Below, one piece after another: positions 1-6,474 of a stretch of DNA of 34,027 nt (positions are counted from its first letter, which is position 1; each line of letters begins with the position of its first letter). The notes under the pieces are model-generated. The model did not search any database. It saw nothing but the letters and a program-made list of their open reading frames with translations, and was not told the DNA's origin. The position numbers and the translations under genes are program-made. This DNA comes from Planctomycetota bacterium (GTDB lineage Bacteria; Planctomycetota; Planctomycetia; Pirellulales; JADFKK01): assembly GCA_022564995.1 (NCBI GenBank), contig JADFKK010000047.1, forward strand, positions 1 to 34,027. The letters run 5' to 3'.

Positions 1-121
1 GGTGCAACGTCCGTCGAGTGATACCAAAGGCATCCGCTGCGTCACCAACCGCCCATCCACGCTCGACCGCCAGTACGGCGCGAATGCGAACGTCAAAACT
101 CGAATATACCTCCCCACTCAT
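1..121 (-). CDS. IS630-family transposase, N-terminal part (runs off left edge)
   Basis: Forty codons can be read on the minus strand from an ATG at 121 down to the window edge. They encode a start of the form MSGEVYSSFDVRIRAVLAVE, followed by a helix-turn-helix ending in FGITRRTLH. This is the layout of the N-terminal HTH of IS630-family transposases, which bind the element ends before the DDE domain acts. The catalytic domain lies outside the window, so intactness cannot be judged. The roughly 70 bp between this start and position 190 would be the element's end, abutting a broken SDR gene. IS630 elements insert at TA, and a TA lies at the junction (191-192). The HTH reading is from sequence pattern only; family assignment is inference. 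Confidence 0.6.
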   Translation of the reverse strand, partial: MSGEVYSSFDVRIRAVLAVERGWAVGDAADAFGITRRTLH

Positions 122-192
122 GCGAGCGAGTTATGCGAAAATCAAGAATCGCCGTCCATACCAATGTGACACTTTTTTTGCGGTGAGCCATA
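122..192. mobile_element. Terminal region of the IS630-type element
   Basis: This stretch lies between the transposase start and the point where the SDR reading frame loses similarity. It contains a tract reading GTGTCACATTGG on the minus strand after a run of seven A, as is common near IS630 termini. The second end is outside the window, so inverted repeats cannot be compared. The exact boundary is placed at the TA at 191-192, or at the neighbouring TA at 194-195. Confidence 0.4.
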
Positions 193-268
193 GTAGCGCG
201 AGCGCGGTTGCTCTGCCGATGCCGGAGCCCGCGCCGGTGATGATCGCAACCTTGTTGTTTGAACTCAT
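191..268 (-). pseudogene. Short-chain dehydrogenase/reductase, 5' fragment interrupted by an IS
   Basis: The minus strand from the ATG at 268 encodes MSSNNKVAIITGAGSGIGRA followed by TALALL. This is the start of an SDR Rossmann fold with the glycine-rich TGxxxGIG cofactor motif. After about 26 residues the SDR pattern stops abruptly and the frame runs into the terminal region of an IS630-type element. An SDR is normally about 250 residues, so most of the gene is separated from its start and lies, if anywhere, beyond the left edge. The natural reading is insertional inactivation. The substrate cannot be guessed from this fragment. Confidence 0.7.
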
Positions 269-503
269 GGAATAGCTTTCCAGCTTCAAGAATTTCCCAG
301 TCCCCAGTCTCCAGTCTCCAGTCCCCTGCGTCACAGCCATCGAATCCGCACAAAAAATCGCTGGCATATTGCAGCGGCTCCCATGTCGCTCGAAAATCTT
401 CGCCGCATGTGGCATAATCCACGCTCACGACGCCGAATTGTAACAAACCGCCTGCGTCACCGTTAGGATCGACCGCCATGATCGTTTTTCTCGCCAGCGT
501 TAC
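269..503. other. Intergenic region with short tandem CCAGTCTCCAGT-like tract
   Basis: No gene is supported here. Positions 298-325 hold a tandem tract built from CCAGTCY units, one of several low-complexity repeats in the intergenic regions of this window. The rest shows no feature I can support. Confidence 0.4.
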
Positions 504-680
504 ATGAAACAGCCCGCCACTCCCCGTCGCGTCACTGCCACCACGGCCGGCTTGGCGCTGCTGACCGCGGCGCTGTGGGGCGGCACGCCGGTGGCGATTC
601 GTTACAGCGTCGAATCGTTTCCGCCGCTGGCGATTGCCGCCTGGCGGTTTGCGTTGGGGGCGCTGTTCATGGTCGCCTAG
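504..680 (+). pseudogene. EamA/DMT-family transporter, N-terminal fragment
   Basis: An ATG at 504 opens a 58-codon frame with an alanine/leucine-rich first membrane helix containing LLTAALWGGTPVAIRYSV, then PPLAIAAWRFALGALFMV. These are the first two helices of EamA (drug/metabolite transporter) proteins, which have about ten helices and 280-300 residues. A TAG at 678-680 ends the frame where family members usually have a tryptophan, so a single TGG to TAG change is possible. However, no further EamA sequence is recognisable downstream, and the next gene begins 120 nt later. This is therefore a 5' remnant rather than a functional transporter. Confidence 0.65.
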
Positions 681-787
681 TGCCACTTCCGATTGCTTGT
701 CTCACGAGTGGATTGGCCGTACAATCAACGTGGTATCTTCCACACGCGTTCTGCAAGTGGGCTCGGTCAGTGTCCGTCCTGAAACGC

Positions 788-793
788 GGAGGA
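788..793 (+). promoter_or_regulatory. Shine-Dalgarno deciding the start at 802
   Basis: GGAGGA is placed 8 nt before the ATG at 802. It supports that start over longer in-frame options. Confidence 0.7.
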
Positions 794-801
794 ATAGCAA
801 G

Positions 802-1578
802 ATGAGTGTTACCCCCGCGGACACCGCTGCCGCCGCGCCGAAACGCCGATCCAGGCGTCGCATTGTTTTTTGGTGCGCAGCAGGGATCCTCTTTCTCGTT
901 TTCGCGGTTTTTTTCCTGTTGCCATCCATATGCGCGGTTCGGATAACAGATCGCCGGATGGCGTGCGAGAATAATCTGCAAAACATCGCCCAAGCCCTCC
1001 ATAACTATCATGCGGAGCACGGATCGTTTCCGCCGGCCTATGTCGCGGATGAAAAGGGCCGACCGATCCATAGCTGGCGTGTTTTGATATTGCCGTACAT
1101 GGAGGAATCGCGCCTCTACGGAAAGTATCGGTTTGACGAGCCGTGGGACGGCCCCAACAACCGCAAGCTCGAATCTCAAATGCCAGGCATTTTCCGATGT
1201 CCGAGCCACCGCTACCAAGACGACGAATTTCACACCAGCTATGTAGCGATTGTAGGGCCGAATAGCGTTTTCCCCGGCCCAGACGCGACGCGGCTGGAAG
1301 ACATTTCAGCCGACCTGAAAGAGACCATGCTGGTGGCGGATGTCAACCAACGCGCGGTCCACTGGATGTCGCCGGACGACCTTTCCCCGGACGAACTGCT
1401 CCAAGAGATAGCGAGAATCGGCGAGGACACAAACCATGCAGACGGCGTTCGTGCTGTTTTTGCCGACACCTCGGTTCGACTGTTGACATCAGAGATACGA
1501 CGGCCGAAACGATCAGAGCTATGGCCACGACCGATGCCGACGACTAACCGTCTCGGCGCGGGTGGAAGCATCGAGTGA
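802..1578 (+). CDS. DUF1559 domain protein with N-terminal membrane anchor
   Basis: The 258-residue product has a basic N-terminus (KRRSRRR), one membrane helix at about residues 21-41, and then the DUF1559 signature: a conserved NLQNIAQALHNYH helix, SWRVLILPYMEE, the W-D-G-P-N-N segment and a cysteine-containing FRCPS motif. DUF1559 proteins are greatly expanded in Planctomycetes and resemble type II pseudopilins, but here the usual GFTLVE prepilin cleavage motif is absent, so the protein probably stays anchored by its helix. The ATG at 802 is chosen because a strong GGAGGA lies at 788-793; an upstream in-frame start would read through non-coding sequence. Function is unknown. Confidence 0.85.
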   Translation: MSVTPADTAAAAPKRRSRRRIVFWCAAGILFLVFAVFFLLPSICAVRITDRRMACENNLQNIAQALHNYHAEHGSFPPAYVADEKGRPIHSWRVLILPYMEESRLYGKYRFDEPWDGPNNRKLESQMPGIFRCPSHRYQDDEFHTSYVAIVGPNSVFPGPDATRLEDISADLKETMLVADVNQRAVHWMSPDDLSPDELLQEIARIGEDTNHADGVRAVFADTSVRLLTSEIRRPKRSELWPRPMPTTNRLGAGGSIE

Positions 1579-1625
1579 ATCGCGACCCGGTGACACTGTT
1601 AGAACTGAACGGGCCGCCATCTCAC

Positions 1626-1695
1626 ATTAGCGTCCATTAGCGTCAATCAGCGGTCTCAGCCAGGAAACCGCTAATCGACGCTGATGGACGCTGAT
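1626..1695. repeat. Imperfect 29-bp inverted repeat (ATTAGCGTC family)
   Basis: The arms are 1626-1654 and 1667-1695. They match at 25 of 29 positions around a 12-nt loop. The structure lies between convergent genes (DUF1559 on plus, isomerase on minus), so it could end transcription from both sides, although there is no T-run. A third copy of the same unit lies at 17905-17933. Confidence 0.8.
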
Positions 1696-1754
1696 GCTCC
1701 AGTGCAAGATGAAATGGCAAGTTCCGAGGTCCGAGCTTTTGGATTTCCTATTTT

Positions 1755-1786
1755 GAATTTGTTTAGGATTTCGTGCTTAGGATTTT
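1755..1786. repeat. Dispersed repeat containing GAATTTGTTTAGGATTTCGT
   Basis: Positions 1755-1778 are identical over 24 nt to 27978-28001. A reverse-complement version built from AAATCCG heptamers lies at 27878-27922. It sits just downstream of the isomerase gene stop. Confidence 0.75.
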
Positions 1787-1793
1787 CCGATCT

Positions 1794-2690
1794 CTACAAC
1801 CCCAACGCCTCATCCATCCGCCCGGCAATCTCCGCCAGCCGTTCTCGTCCGCCGCCGCGAACTTCGGCGGTACACCAACCGGTGAAGCGAATCTCGGCCA
1901 GCGCCTTTTGCACTTCGGGCCAATCGACGTCGCCGTCGCCGATTTTGCAGAAGCCGTTTTTCTGGCCCCAATCTTTGACGTCGAGTTTGACGATCCGCCA
2001 GCCCAGCGTGCGAATCCAATTCTCCGGCGGCCCGAATTTGCGGACGTTGCCGATGTCGAAATAAGAGCCGACCCAGGGGCTGCCGATCTCGTCGATGTAG
2101 TCGCGCAATTGCTCCGGCGTTTCGCAAAAGCCGTTCCAGACGTTTTCGATCAAGATCCGCACGCCCTCGCGAGCCGCCAGCGGAACCGCTTTGCGGATTT
2201 CGACGATCGAGCGTTTCCACACGTCGTCGTGCGTCTCGCTCGTCCCGCTAACCTTTCCCGGCACCAGCAGCACGGCCGACCCGCCGAACACCTTGGTGTC
2301 TTGGATCGCGCGTTTCAACGCCGCCAGCCCCTTCGCCCGCGTCGCTTCGTTCGGCGACGAAAGCCGGTCGCGCCAGTGAACCTGATCGACCACGCCGTGG
2401 ATCGGCATCCCGGTTGTCTTCGACGCTAGGGCCGCTTCGGTCAGATTGCCGATGCCCGGGCTGACCAGTTCCATGCCGTCGTAGCCCAGCTCTTTCATCA
2501 GTTTGAATTTCTCCAGCAGCGATCCCTTCTCGCGGATCATGCCCCACTTCACCGACTTGAGAATGATGCCCTTGTTTGGAGCGGTGGTCTCGGCGGCGCG
2601 GGCGAGAGAGAGATTGGTCGCGGCAGCAGTGGCGGCAGCGAGGGCGGCGGAGGATTGCAAGAATGTTCGTCGAGAGGCGGGCCGGGTCAT
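1794..2690 (-). CDS. Tat-exported sugar phosphate isomerase/epimerase-like protein (xylose isomerase-like TIM barrel)
   Basis: The 298-residue product begins with a twin-arginine signal (SRRTFLQSSAALAAA), so it is probably exported folded. The mature part has the AP-endonuclease-2/xylose-isomerase-like TIM barrel pattern: ELGYDGMELV early, HGVVDQVHW, a central ILIENVWNGF with a likely metal-ligand glutamate, VGSYFDIGN with a likely aspartate ligand, and a C-terminal TAEVRGGG. Family members isomerise or epimerise sugars and inositols or cleave related compounds; the substrate here is not evident. It lies 180 nt downstream of a DUF1501 gene on the same strand, with a hairpin repeat between them, so cotranscription is possible but not assured. 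Confidence 0.85.
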   Translation of the reverse strand: MTRPASRRTFLQSSAALAAATAAATNLSLARAAETTAPNKGIILKSVKWGMIREKGSLLEKFKLMKELGYDGMELVSPGIGNLTEAALASKTTGMPIHGVVDQVHWRDRLSSPNEATRAKGLAALKRAIQDTKVFGGSAVLLVPGKVSGTSETHDDVWKRSIVEIRKAVPLAAREGVRILIENVWNGFCETPEQLRDYIDEIGSPWVGSYFDIGNVRKFGPPENWIRTLGWRIVKLDVKDWGQKNGFCKIGDGDVDWPEVQKALAEIRFTGWCTAEVRGGGRERLAEIAGRMDEALGL

Positions 2691-2726
2691 GGTGGAGAGT
2701 CCTTGTCGGTGGAGCGGAACTTATCC

Positions 2727-2778
2727 GTGGCACCGGCGTCTCGCCGGTGAGAGTCCACCGGCGGGACGCCGGTGCCAC
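2727..2778. repeat. 23-bp inverted repeat (GTGGCACCGGCGTCYCGCC family)
   Basis: Arms 2727-2749 and 2756-2778 match at 22 of 23 positions with a 6-nt loop. Each arm contains its own smaller palindrome. A second, more diverged copy is at 19222-19270. Confidence 0.85.
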
Positions 2779-2870
2779 GATGCCGCGCATTATAGCGTGG
2801 CGCGGGGTAAGATGCGAAGCGTCGCTTGGCGACTGTTTGCCGCGACCGATGGTCGCGGCTTGATGGGCGG

Positions 2871-4199
2871 CTAGATCAACTCTTTGATCAGGCCCCGCTC
2901 TTCCAGAATATAGCGGGGCCGGCCGCTGAAGTCGCGGATGGTGATGGCCGGATCGATGCCGAGGTGACGATAGACCATGGCCAGCACGTTCTCGGGCCGG
3001 TAGGGCCGATCGGCGGGCACGGCGCCCTTGGAGTCCGACGCACCAACGATCTGGCCGGTGCGCAAATCGCCGCCGGCCATCAGCACGCTCATCACCGAGC
3101 CCCAGTGATCGCGGCCGGCGCCTTTGTTCACTCGCGGCGTGCGGCCGAATTCGCCCATCGACACCACCAACACGTCGCGGGCGATGCCCCGCTCGTGTAA
3201 ATCGCTGACCAGCGCCGCTACGCCTTGATCGTACGGCGGGCCCTTCTTCTTCATGCTCTGGGCGATCTTGCCGTGGTCGTCCCAGCCGCCGACCCGAATC
3301 GTCACGAACGTGCTGCCGGCCTCGACCAGCCGGCGGGCAAGCAACATGCTCTGGCCCGTCGTGTTGCGGCCGTAAGCCTCGCGAGTTTTGTCGTTCTCGC
3401 GCGTCATGTCAAACGCCTCGCGGGCTTTTCCGCTGGTAATCAGATCGAACGCCGCGGCGCTGAACTTGTCGATCGACCTGGAGACCCCTTCGGTATCGAG
3501 CATCCGCCGCCGCTCGTCGAGCGCCGCGAGCAGCTCGCGCCGCTCGTCGAGCCGGTCGATGTTGAGCGCGCCGCTCAGGCTCAGGTTGTTGACCTTGAAG
3601 CTCTTGCTGTTCGGATCGCCGCCGGTGACGAACGGGTTGTAACCCTTGCCCAGGTAAGCCGCCTCGCCGTAGCGCATTTTTCGCGGGATTGACACATAGG
3701 CCGGCAAGCCCGCTCGATTGGCTCCGCGCAGCTTGGCGGTCACCGCCCCGGCGGCCGGCATGTCGTTGCCGCGGTTCTGGCGATCGCGCAGATAATAGCC
3801 CGACTGCGTCAGATGGGCCGACGTGCCGTGACTGCCGGAGTCGTGATGAATCGAGCGAATCACCGCCAACTTATCCATCACGGCCGCCTGCCGGACCATC
3901 AACTCGCTGAGTTGGATGCCCGGTACGTTCGTGTCGACCACGCCCAGCGGCCCGCGATATTCGCTGGGGGCGTCGGGCTTGGGGTCATACGTCTCGTGCT
4001 GCGTCGGCCCGCCGGCCAGTTCGATGAAGATCACGGCCCGACGACTCGGCAGGCTCGATCCCCGCTGGGCGGCCTCAGCGCGAATTCGCAACATCCCCGG
4101 CAGCGTCAACCCGCCCAGCCCCAGCGCTCCGACCCGGAGCAGGCTGCGTCGCGAGAGCCCGTCACAACACGAAAACGGCTTACCGGTCAGTTCCAACAT
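2871..4199 (-). CDS. DUF1501 domain-containing protein, Tat-exported
   Basis: The 442-residue product starts with a Tat signal (SRRSLLRVGALGLGG) and continues as a DUF1501 protein, a family related to the sulfatase/alkaline phosphatase fold. Visible marks are FIELAGGPTQHETYDPKPD, IRSIHHDSGSHGTSAH, VGGWDDHG, and near the C-terminus MGEFGRTPRVN with GRDHWG, the usual metal-site motifs. In Planctomycetes, DUF1501 genes normally pair with a DUF1549/DUF1553 cytochrome-like partner; none is next to this one, so it looks orphaned. The biochemical role of the family is not established. The ATG at 4199 directly precedes the signal peptide. Confidence 0.9.
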   Translation of the reverse strand: MLELTGKPFSCCDGLSRRSLLRVGALGLGGLTLPGMLRIRAEAAQRGSSLPSRRAVIFIELAGGPTQHETYDPKPDAPSEYRGPLGVVDTNVPGIQLSELMVRQAAVMDKLAVIRSIHHDSGSHGTSAHLTQSGYYLRDRQNRGNDMPAAGAVTAKLRGANRAGLPAYVSIPRKMRYGEAAYLGKGYNPFVTGGDPNSKSFKVNNLSLSGALNIDRLDERRELLAALDERRRMLDTEGVSRSIDKFSAAAFDLITSGKAREAFDMTRENDKTREAYGRNTTGQSMLLARRLVEAGSTFVTIRVGGWDDHGKIAQSMKKKGPPYDQGVAALVSDLHERGIARDVLVVSMGEFGRTPRVNKGAGRDHWGSVMSVLMAGGDLRTGQIVGASDSKGAVPADRPYRPENVLAMVYRHLGIDPAITIRDFSGRPRYILEERGLIKELI

Positions 4200-4227
4200 G
4201 GCCGAGTGCTCCTATTGAAGTGCCAAC

Positions 4228-4311
4228 GTAGCTCCCGCTTGCCGAGCGGGATCTGGCCTGAGGGTCCACATCGCTTTTCGATTCAAGTTCCGCTCGGCAA
4301 GCGGAACCTAC
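4228..4311. repeat. 24-bp inverted repeat (CGCTTGCCGAGCGG family)
   Basis: Arms 4228-4251 and 4288-4311 match at 21 of 24 positions around a 36-nt loop. The repeat lies in the leader of the DUF1501 gene if the promoter at 4343-4372 is used. Confidence 0.8.
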
Positions 4312-4342
4312 CTAACCCATCAGTGATCTTTAATGTATCGGC

Positions 4343-4372
4343 AGTTTAGCCGTTTTCGGGCCAAGATGTCAA
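4343..4372 (-). promoter_or_regulatory. Candidate sigma-70-type promoter for the DUF1501 gene
   Basis: On the minus strand, TTGACA (4372-4367) and TAAACT (4348-4343) are separated by 18 nt. The transcript would carry the 4228-4311 hairpin in its leader. Prediction from sequence only. Confidence 0.4.
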
Positions 4373-4517
4373 GTAAAACCGGCGGCCGGCAGGGATAGCA
4401 CTGCGGCCTATCCCAGTTCGACGTTGCGGCGAAGGCCGGGCTCCCCGTATGATCCCGCTCCCCGCATGGACGAGGGGTTGGACGCAGTTTGGGCAAACCT
4501 ACGGAGGGACCGGAAAA

Positions 4518-5333
4518 ATGAAAAAGTCGATTTTGATTTGCCTGATGCTGAGCGGCGGCGTGGCAGCAGCGCTGAGCGTCTTTGGCCACCGGGATGACGC
4601 TGTGCGGGCCGCCGTGGGCGTTCGCGAGGCAGCCGGTGGGGACACACCGGCGCCGGTACATATCGCAGCCGTGCAAAACGCAAGGCTGATTTTTCAGCTC
4701 GGTGAACAAAAGCAGCACTCCGTGGCGTGTGTCGGCGGCAAGTACAGCCTGCTTCATCGCGAGGGTAACCACGGGCTCTTCGAGTTGAATGGCACGCTGT
4801 CGACGCTTTCCCAAGACGAGCGGCTGATGCTCACCTACAAAGTAAGTTGGGAATTCAGCGAACATCACAAGGAGACGACGGATCACGTCGAGGAATCTGA
4901 AGTTACACGAGCAGCGCACGACAAAGACGGGGCCTTCGCCGTCAGCGGAAACGTGGCGATTCGTCCCGGAAAAACCTATACCCTGGGCAGTTTCGGCGAA
5001 ACGAAGCTGACGGTGCGGGTTGTTGTTGGGGAGGGGGAAGGCGGAGCGCAGAAGGTTTCAGAAATTCGCTTTGAAAAGGCCAAGCGGATGTATGAGGAGG
5101 CATGGACGGAAAAGCTGGAGCAAGTTCTGAAGTATGTCCCCGGCGTGGACGCGAATGTCGCGGCAATTGGAGAGTCGGTGTCGATCGAGGATGCCCCGAA
5201 ACATGGATTGGATCGCTCCCTGGCCCACCCACTGAGGCCAAAACGAGTGGTCTGGCCGAGCTGCACCACCATCTACTTCGAAAAATTGTGGCTAAAGGAG
5301 AATCCACCACAGGAAGGAAAACCGCCGAAATAG
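4518..5333 (+). CDS. Hypothetical exported protein, possibly shortened by an in-frame TAG
   Basis: The 271-residue product begins MKKSILICLMLSGGVAAALS, a signal peptide. The remainder has mixed beta-like segments (NARLIFQLG, RLMLTYKVSWEF, KLTVRVVVGEG) and a charged C-terminal half. I do not recognise a family. The ATG at 4518 is chosen over one at 4449 because GGAGGG lies at 4503-4508 and the signal peptide starts there. The frame stops at TAG 5331-5333 and then continues open for 51 further sense codons to a TGA at 5487-5489, with protein-like composition; the gene may originally have been 323 residues long. Confidence 0.7.
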   Translation: MKKSILICLMLSGGVAAALSVFGHRDDAVRAAVGVREAAGGDTPAPVHIAAVQNARLIFQLGEQKQHSVACVGGKYSLLHREGNHGLFELNGTLSTLSQDERLMLTYKVSWEFSEHHKETTDHVEESEVTRAAHDKDGAFAVSGNVAIRPGKTYTLGSFGETKLTVRVVVGEGEGGAQKVSEIRFEKAKRMYEEAWTEKLEQVLKYVPGVDANVAAIGESVSIEDAPKHGLDRSLAHPLRPKRVVWPSCTTIYFEKLWLKENPPQEGKPPK

Positions 5334-5489
5334 CCAACAGAGGCTGATCTCAAACCGGTCATTGCAGCGGAAAGTGAGAAAATCCAAGACTATGTCGCCC
5401 AGCTTATTCCTCGGCCGGAGTTGGAAGACGATCTCAGCAAGCTGGTAACTGTCACGCCGTACCTTGCGTCGAACACCGACGCCGAGTGA
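5334..5489 (+). pseudogene. In-frame continuation of the 4518 gene after a TAG stop
   Basis: Immediately after the TAG the same frame reads 51 codons to TGA, including the segments ADLKPVIAAESEKIQDYVAQ and LIPRPELEDDLSKLV. Its balanced, amphipathic composition looks coding, and no start codon with a ribosome site precedes it. The simplest explanation is a nonsense mutation or a sequencing error in one longer gene. Programmed readthrough is possible but there is no evidence for it. Confidence 0.5.
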
Positions 5490-5552
5490 AACGTGACACC
5501 CCCCCATGTGTTCAAAACGGGAAAAATCGCTGAAAAATCTCGATGATGGCTT

Positions 5553-5577
5553 CCCTTTCGGGCCGAAAGGGTATAAT
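5553..5577 (+). promoter_or_regulatory. Candidate promoter -10 with adjoining 19-bp palindrome
   Basis: CCCTTTCGG-G-CCGAAAGGG (5553-5571) is a perfect palindrome with a one-base centre. It sits directly before TATAAT (5572-5577), about 60 nt upstream of the A-type Fe-S gene. No good -35 is visible where one is expected (5549-5555). An operator overlapping the promoter is a reasonable reading. Confidence 0.5.
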
Positions 5578-5636
5578 TTAGACATAGTTGGTTGTTAAAA
5601 TCCCAGTTCCTGTATTCTACGGAGTCGTTGATCACC

Positions 5637-5969
5637 ATGGCCCTGACACTTACCGAAAATGCCGCCATCGAAGTCAAGAAGATCATCTCCGAGCAGAATC
5701 TCGGCGAGGGCGTCTCGTTGCGAGTCGGCGTGACCGGCGGTGGATGCAGCGGATTCAGCTACGCACTCGGCTTCGACAAGGCGTTCGACGCCGCGAAAGA
5801 CTCGAAATACGAGCAGCATGGCGTGAGCATCGTCGTCGACAAGAAGAGCTCGCTGTTTTTGGACGGCACCAAAGTCGATTTTTACTCGGGTGTCGAAAAA
5901 CGGGGATTCACGTTCGATAACCCCAACGCCGTGAAGACCTGCGGCTGTGGAAGTTCGTTTCAGGCGTAG
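5637..5969 (+). CDS. A-type iron-sulfur cluster carrier (HesB/IscA/ErpA family)
   Basis: The 110-residue product has the three invariant cysteines of A-type carriers: C37 in GGGCSGFSY and C102/C104 in CGCGSSF near the C-terminus. Typical surrounding motifs FDNPNA and LDGTKVDF are also present. These cytoplasmic proteins hold a [2Fe-2S] or [4Fe-4S] cluster and pass it to apo-enzymes. Length matches the family (about 105-120). The ATG at 5637 is preferred over an upstream one at 5592 because GGAG lies at 5621-5624 and the family starts near MxLTLTENA. There are no isc or suf neighbours, so it stands alone; whether it is ErpA or IscA by function cannot be told from sequence. Confidence 0.9.
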   Translation: MALTLTENAAIEVKKIISEQNLGEGVSLRVGVTGGGCSGFSYALGFDKAFDAAKDSKYEQHGVSIVVDKKSSLFLDGTKVDFYSGVEKRGFTFDNPNAVKTCGCGSSFQA

Positions 5970-5992
5970 GCTCGAGGAAGTAGACATTTTCA

Positions 5993-6032
5993 AGCCGCGG
6001 TGCGACCAACCGGTTGCGCCGCGGCTTTTTTT
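5993..6032 (+). terminator. Rho-independent terminator after the Fe-S carrier gene
   Basis: AGCCGCGGTGCG pairs with a matching arm ending CCGCGGCT at 6025, with one G-T wobble, and is followed by seven T. It begins 23 nt after the stop codon. Confidence 0.85.
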
Positions 6033-6047
6033 GTTGGGGGGCGCAAG

Positions 6048-6243
6048 CTGGGCTGTTCAAAATTTGGGGTTGTGGGGGTGATTTACGGTTTTTGATTCAG
6101 GTGCTTTTGTTCCGTCTCTAATGGACTGCAATTGGCGTGTTTCCAGTGAAACAGCTGTAAAAGCCCTAAATGAGCAAACACAAAGCGGAACAGAAACGGA
6201 ATCAGCCGCAGTGGTCGTCAACCCCAAATTTTGAACAGCCCAG
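6048..6243. mobile_element. 196-bp MITE-like element with perfect 25-bp terminal inverted repeats
   Basis: Positions 6048-6072 and 6219-6243 are perfect 25-bp inverted repeats containing GGCTGTTCAAAATTTGGGG. They enclose 146 bp with no transposase. The element is flanked by a 7-bp direct repeat GCGCAAG (6041-6047 and 6244-6250), as expected for a target-site duplication. The perfect ends suggest recent movement, and a transposase supplied in trans would be needed. The parental IS family is not identified. Confidence 0.8.
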
Positions 6244-6250
6244 GCGCAAG

Positions 6251-6474
6251 CGATGTGTCTCGTGGGGTAGACTTGAGGGTTGGCCCGGATTATTCATCAT
6301 CTCCGATCGACGGCCTACCTCTTCAGACAGAAGGATTTGGAACAGAAGTTCACGAAGGTCGCAAAGAAAAGGAGCAGCTTGGCTTATGTGGTTTTCGTCG
6401 CATTTGATAGGAAGAGGAATTCGGCAGATTGATCTTCTCTCTACCGCTTGTTTACGTCATAGCCGGGCCTCGTG
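6251..6474. other. Intergenic region upstream of the membrane/MORN protein
   Basis: No gene is supported. Positions 6339-6374 hold a purine-rich tract around GTTCACGAAGGTCGCAAAG that looks like a dispersed intergenic repeat, although only one copy is in the window. No convincing promoter was found. Confidence 0.3.

Noticed and set aside
93..686. Long minus-strand frame over the SDR/EamA fragments
   Set aside because: It crosses both recognisable fragments in another frame and has shadow-like composition rich in G, R and D.
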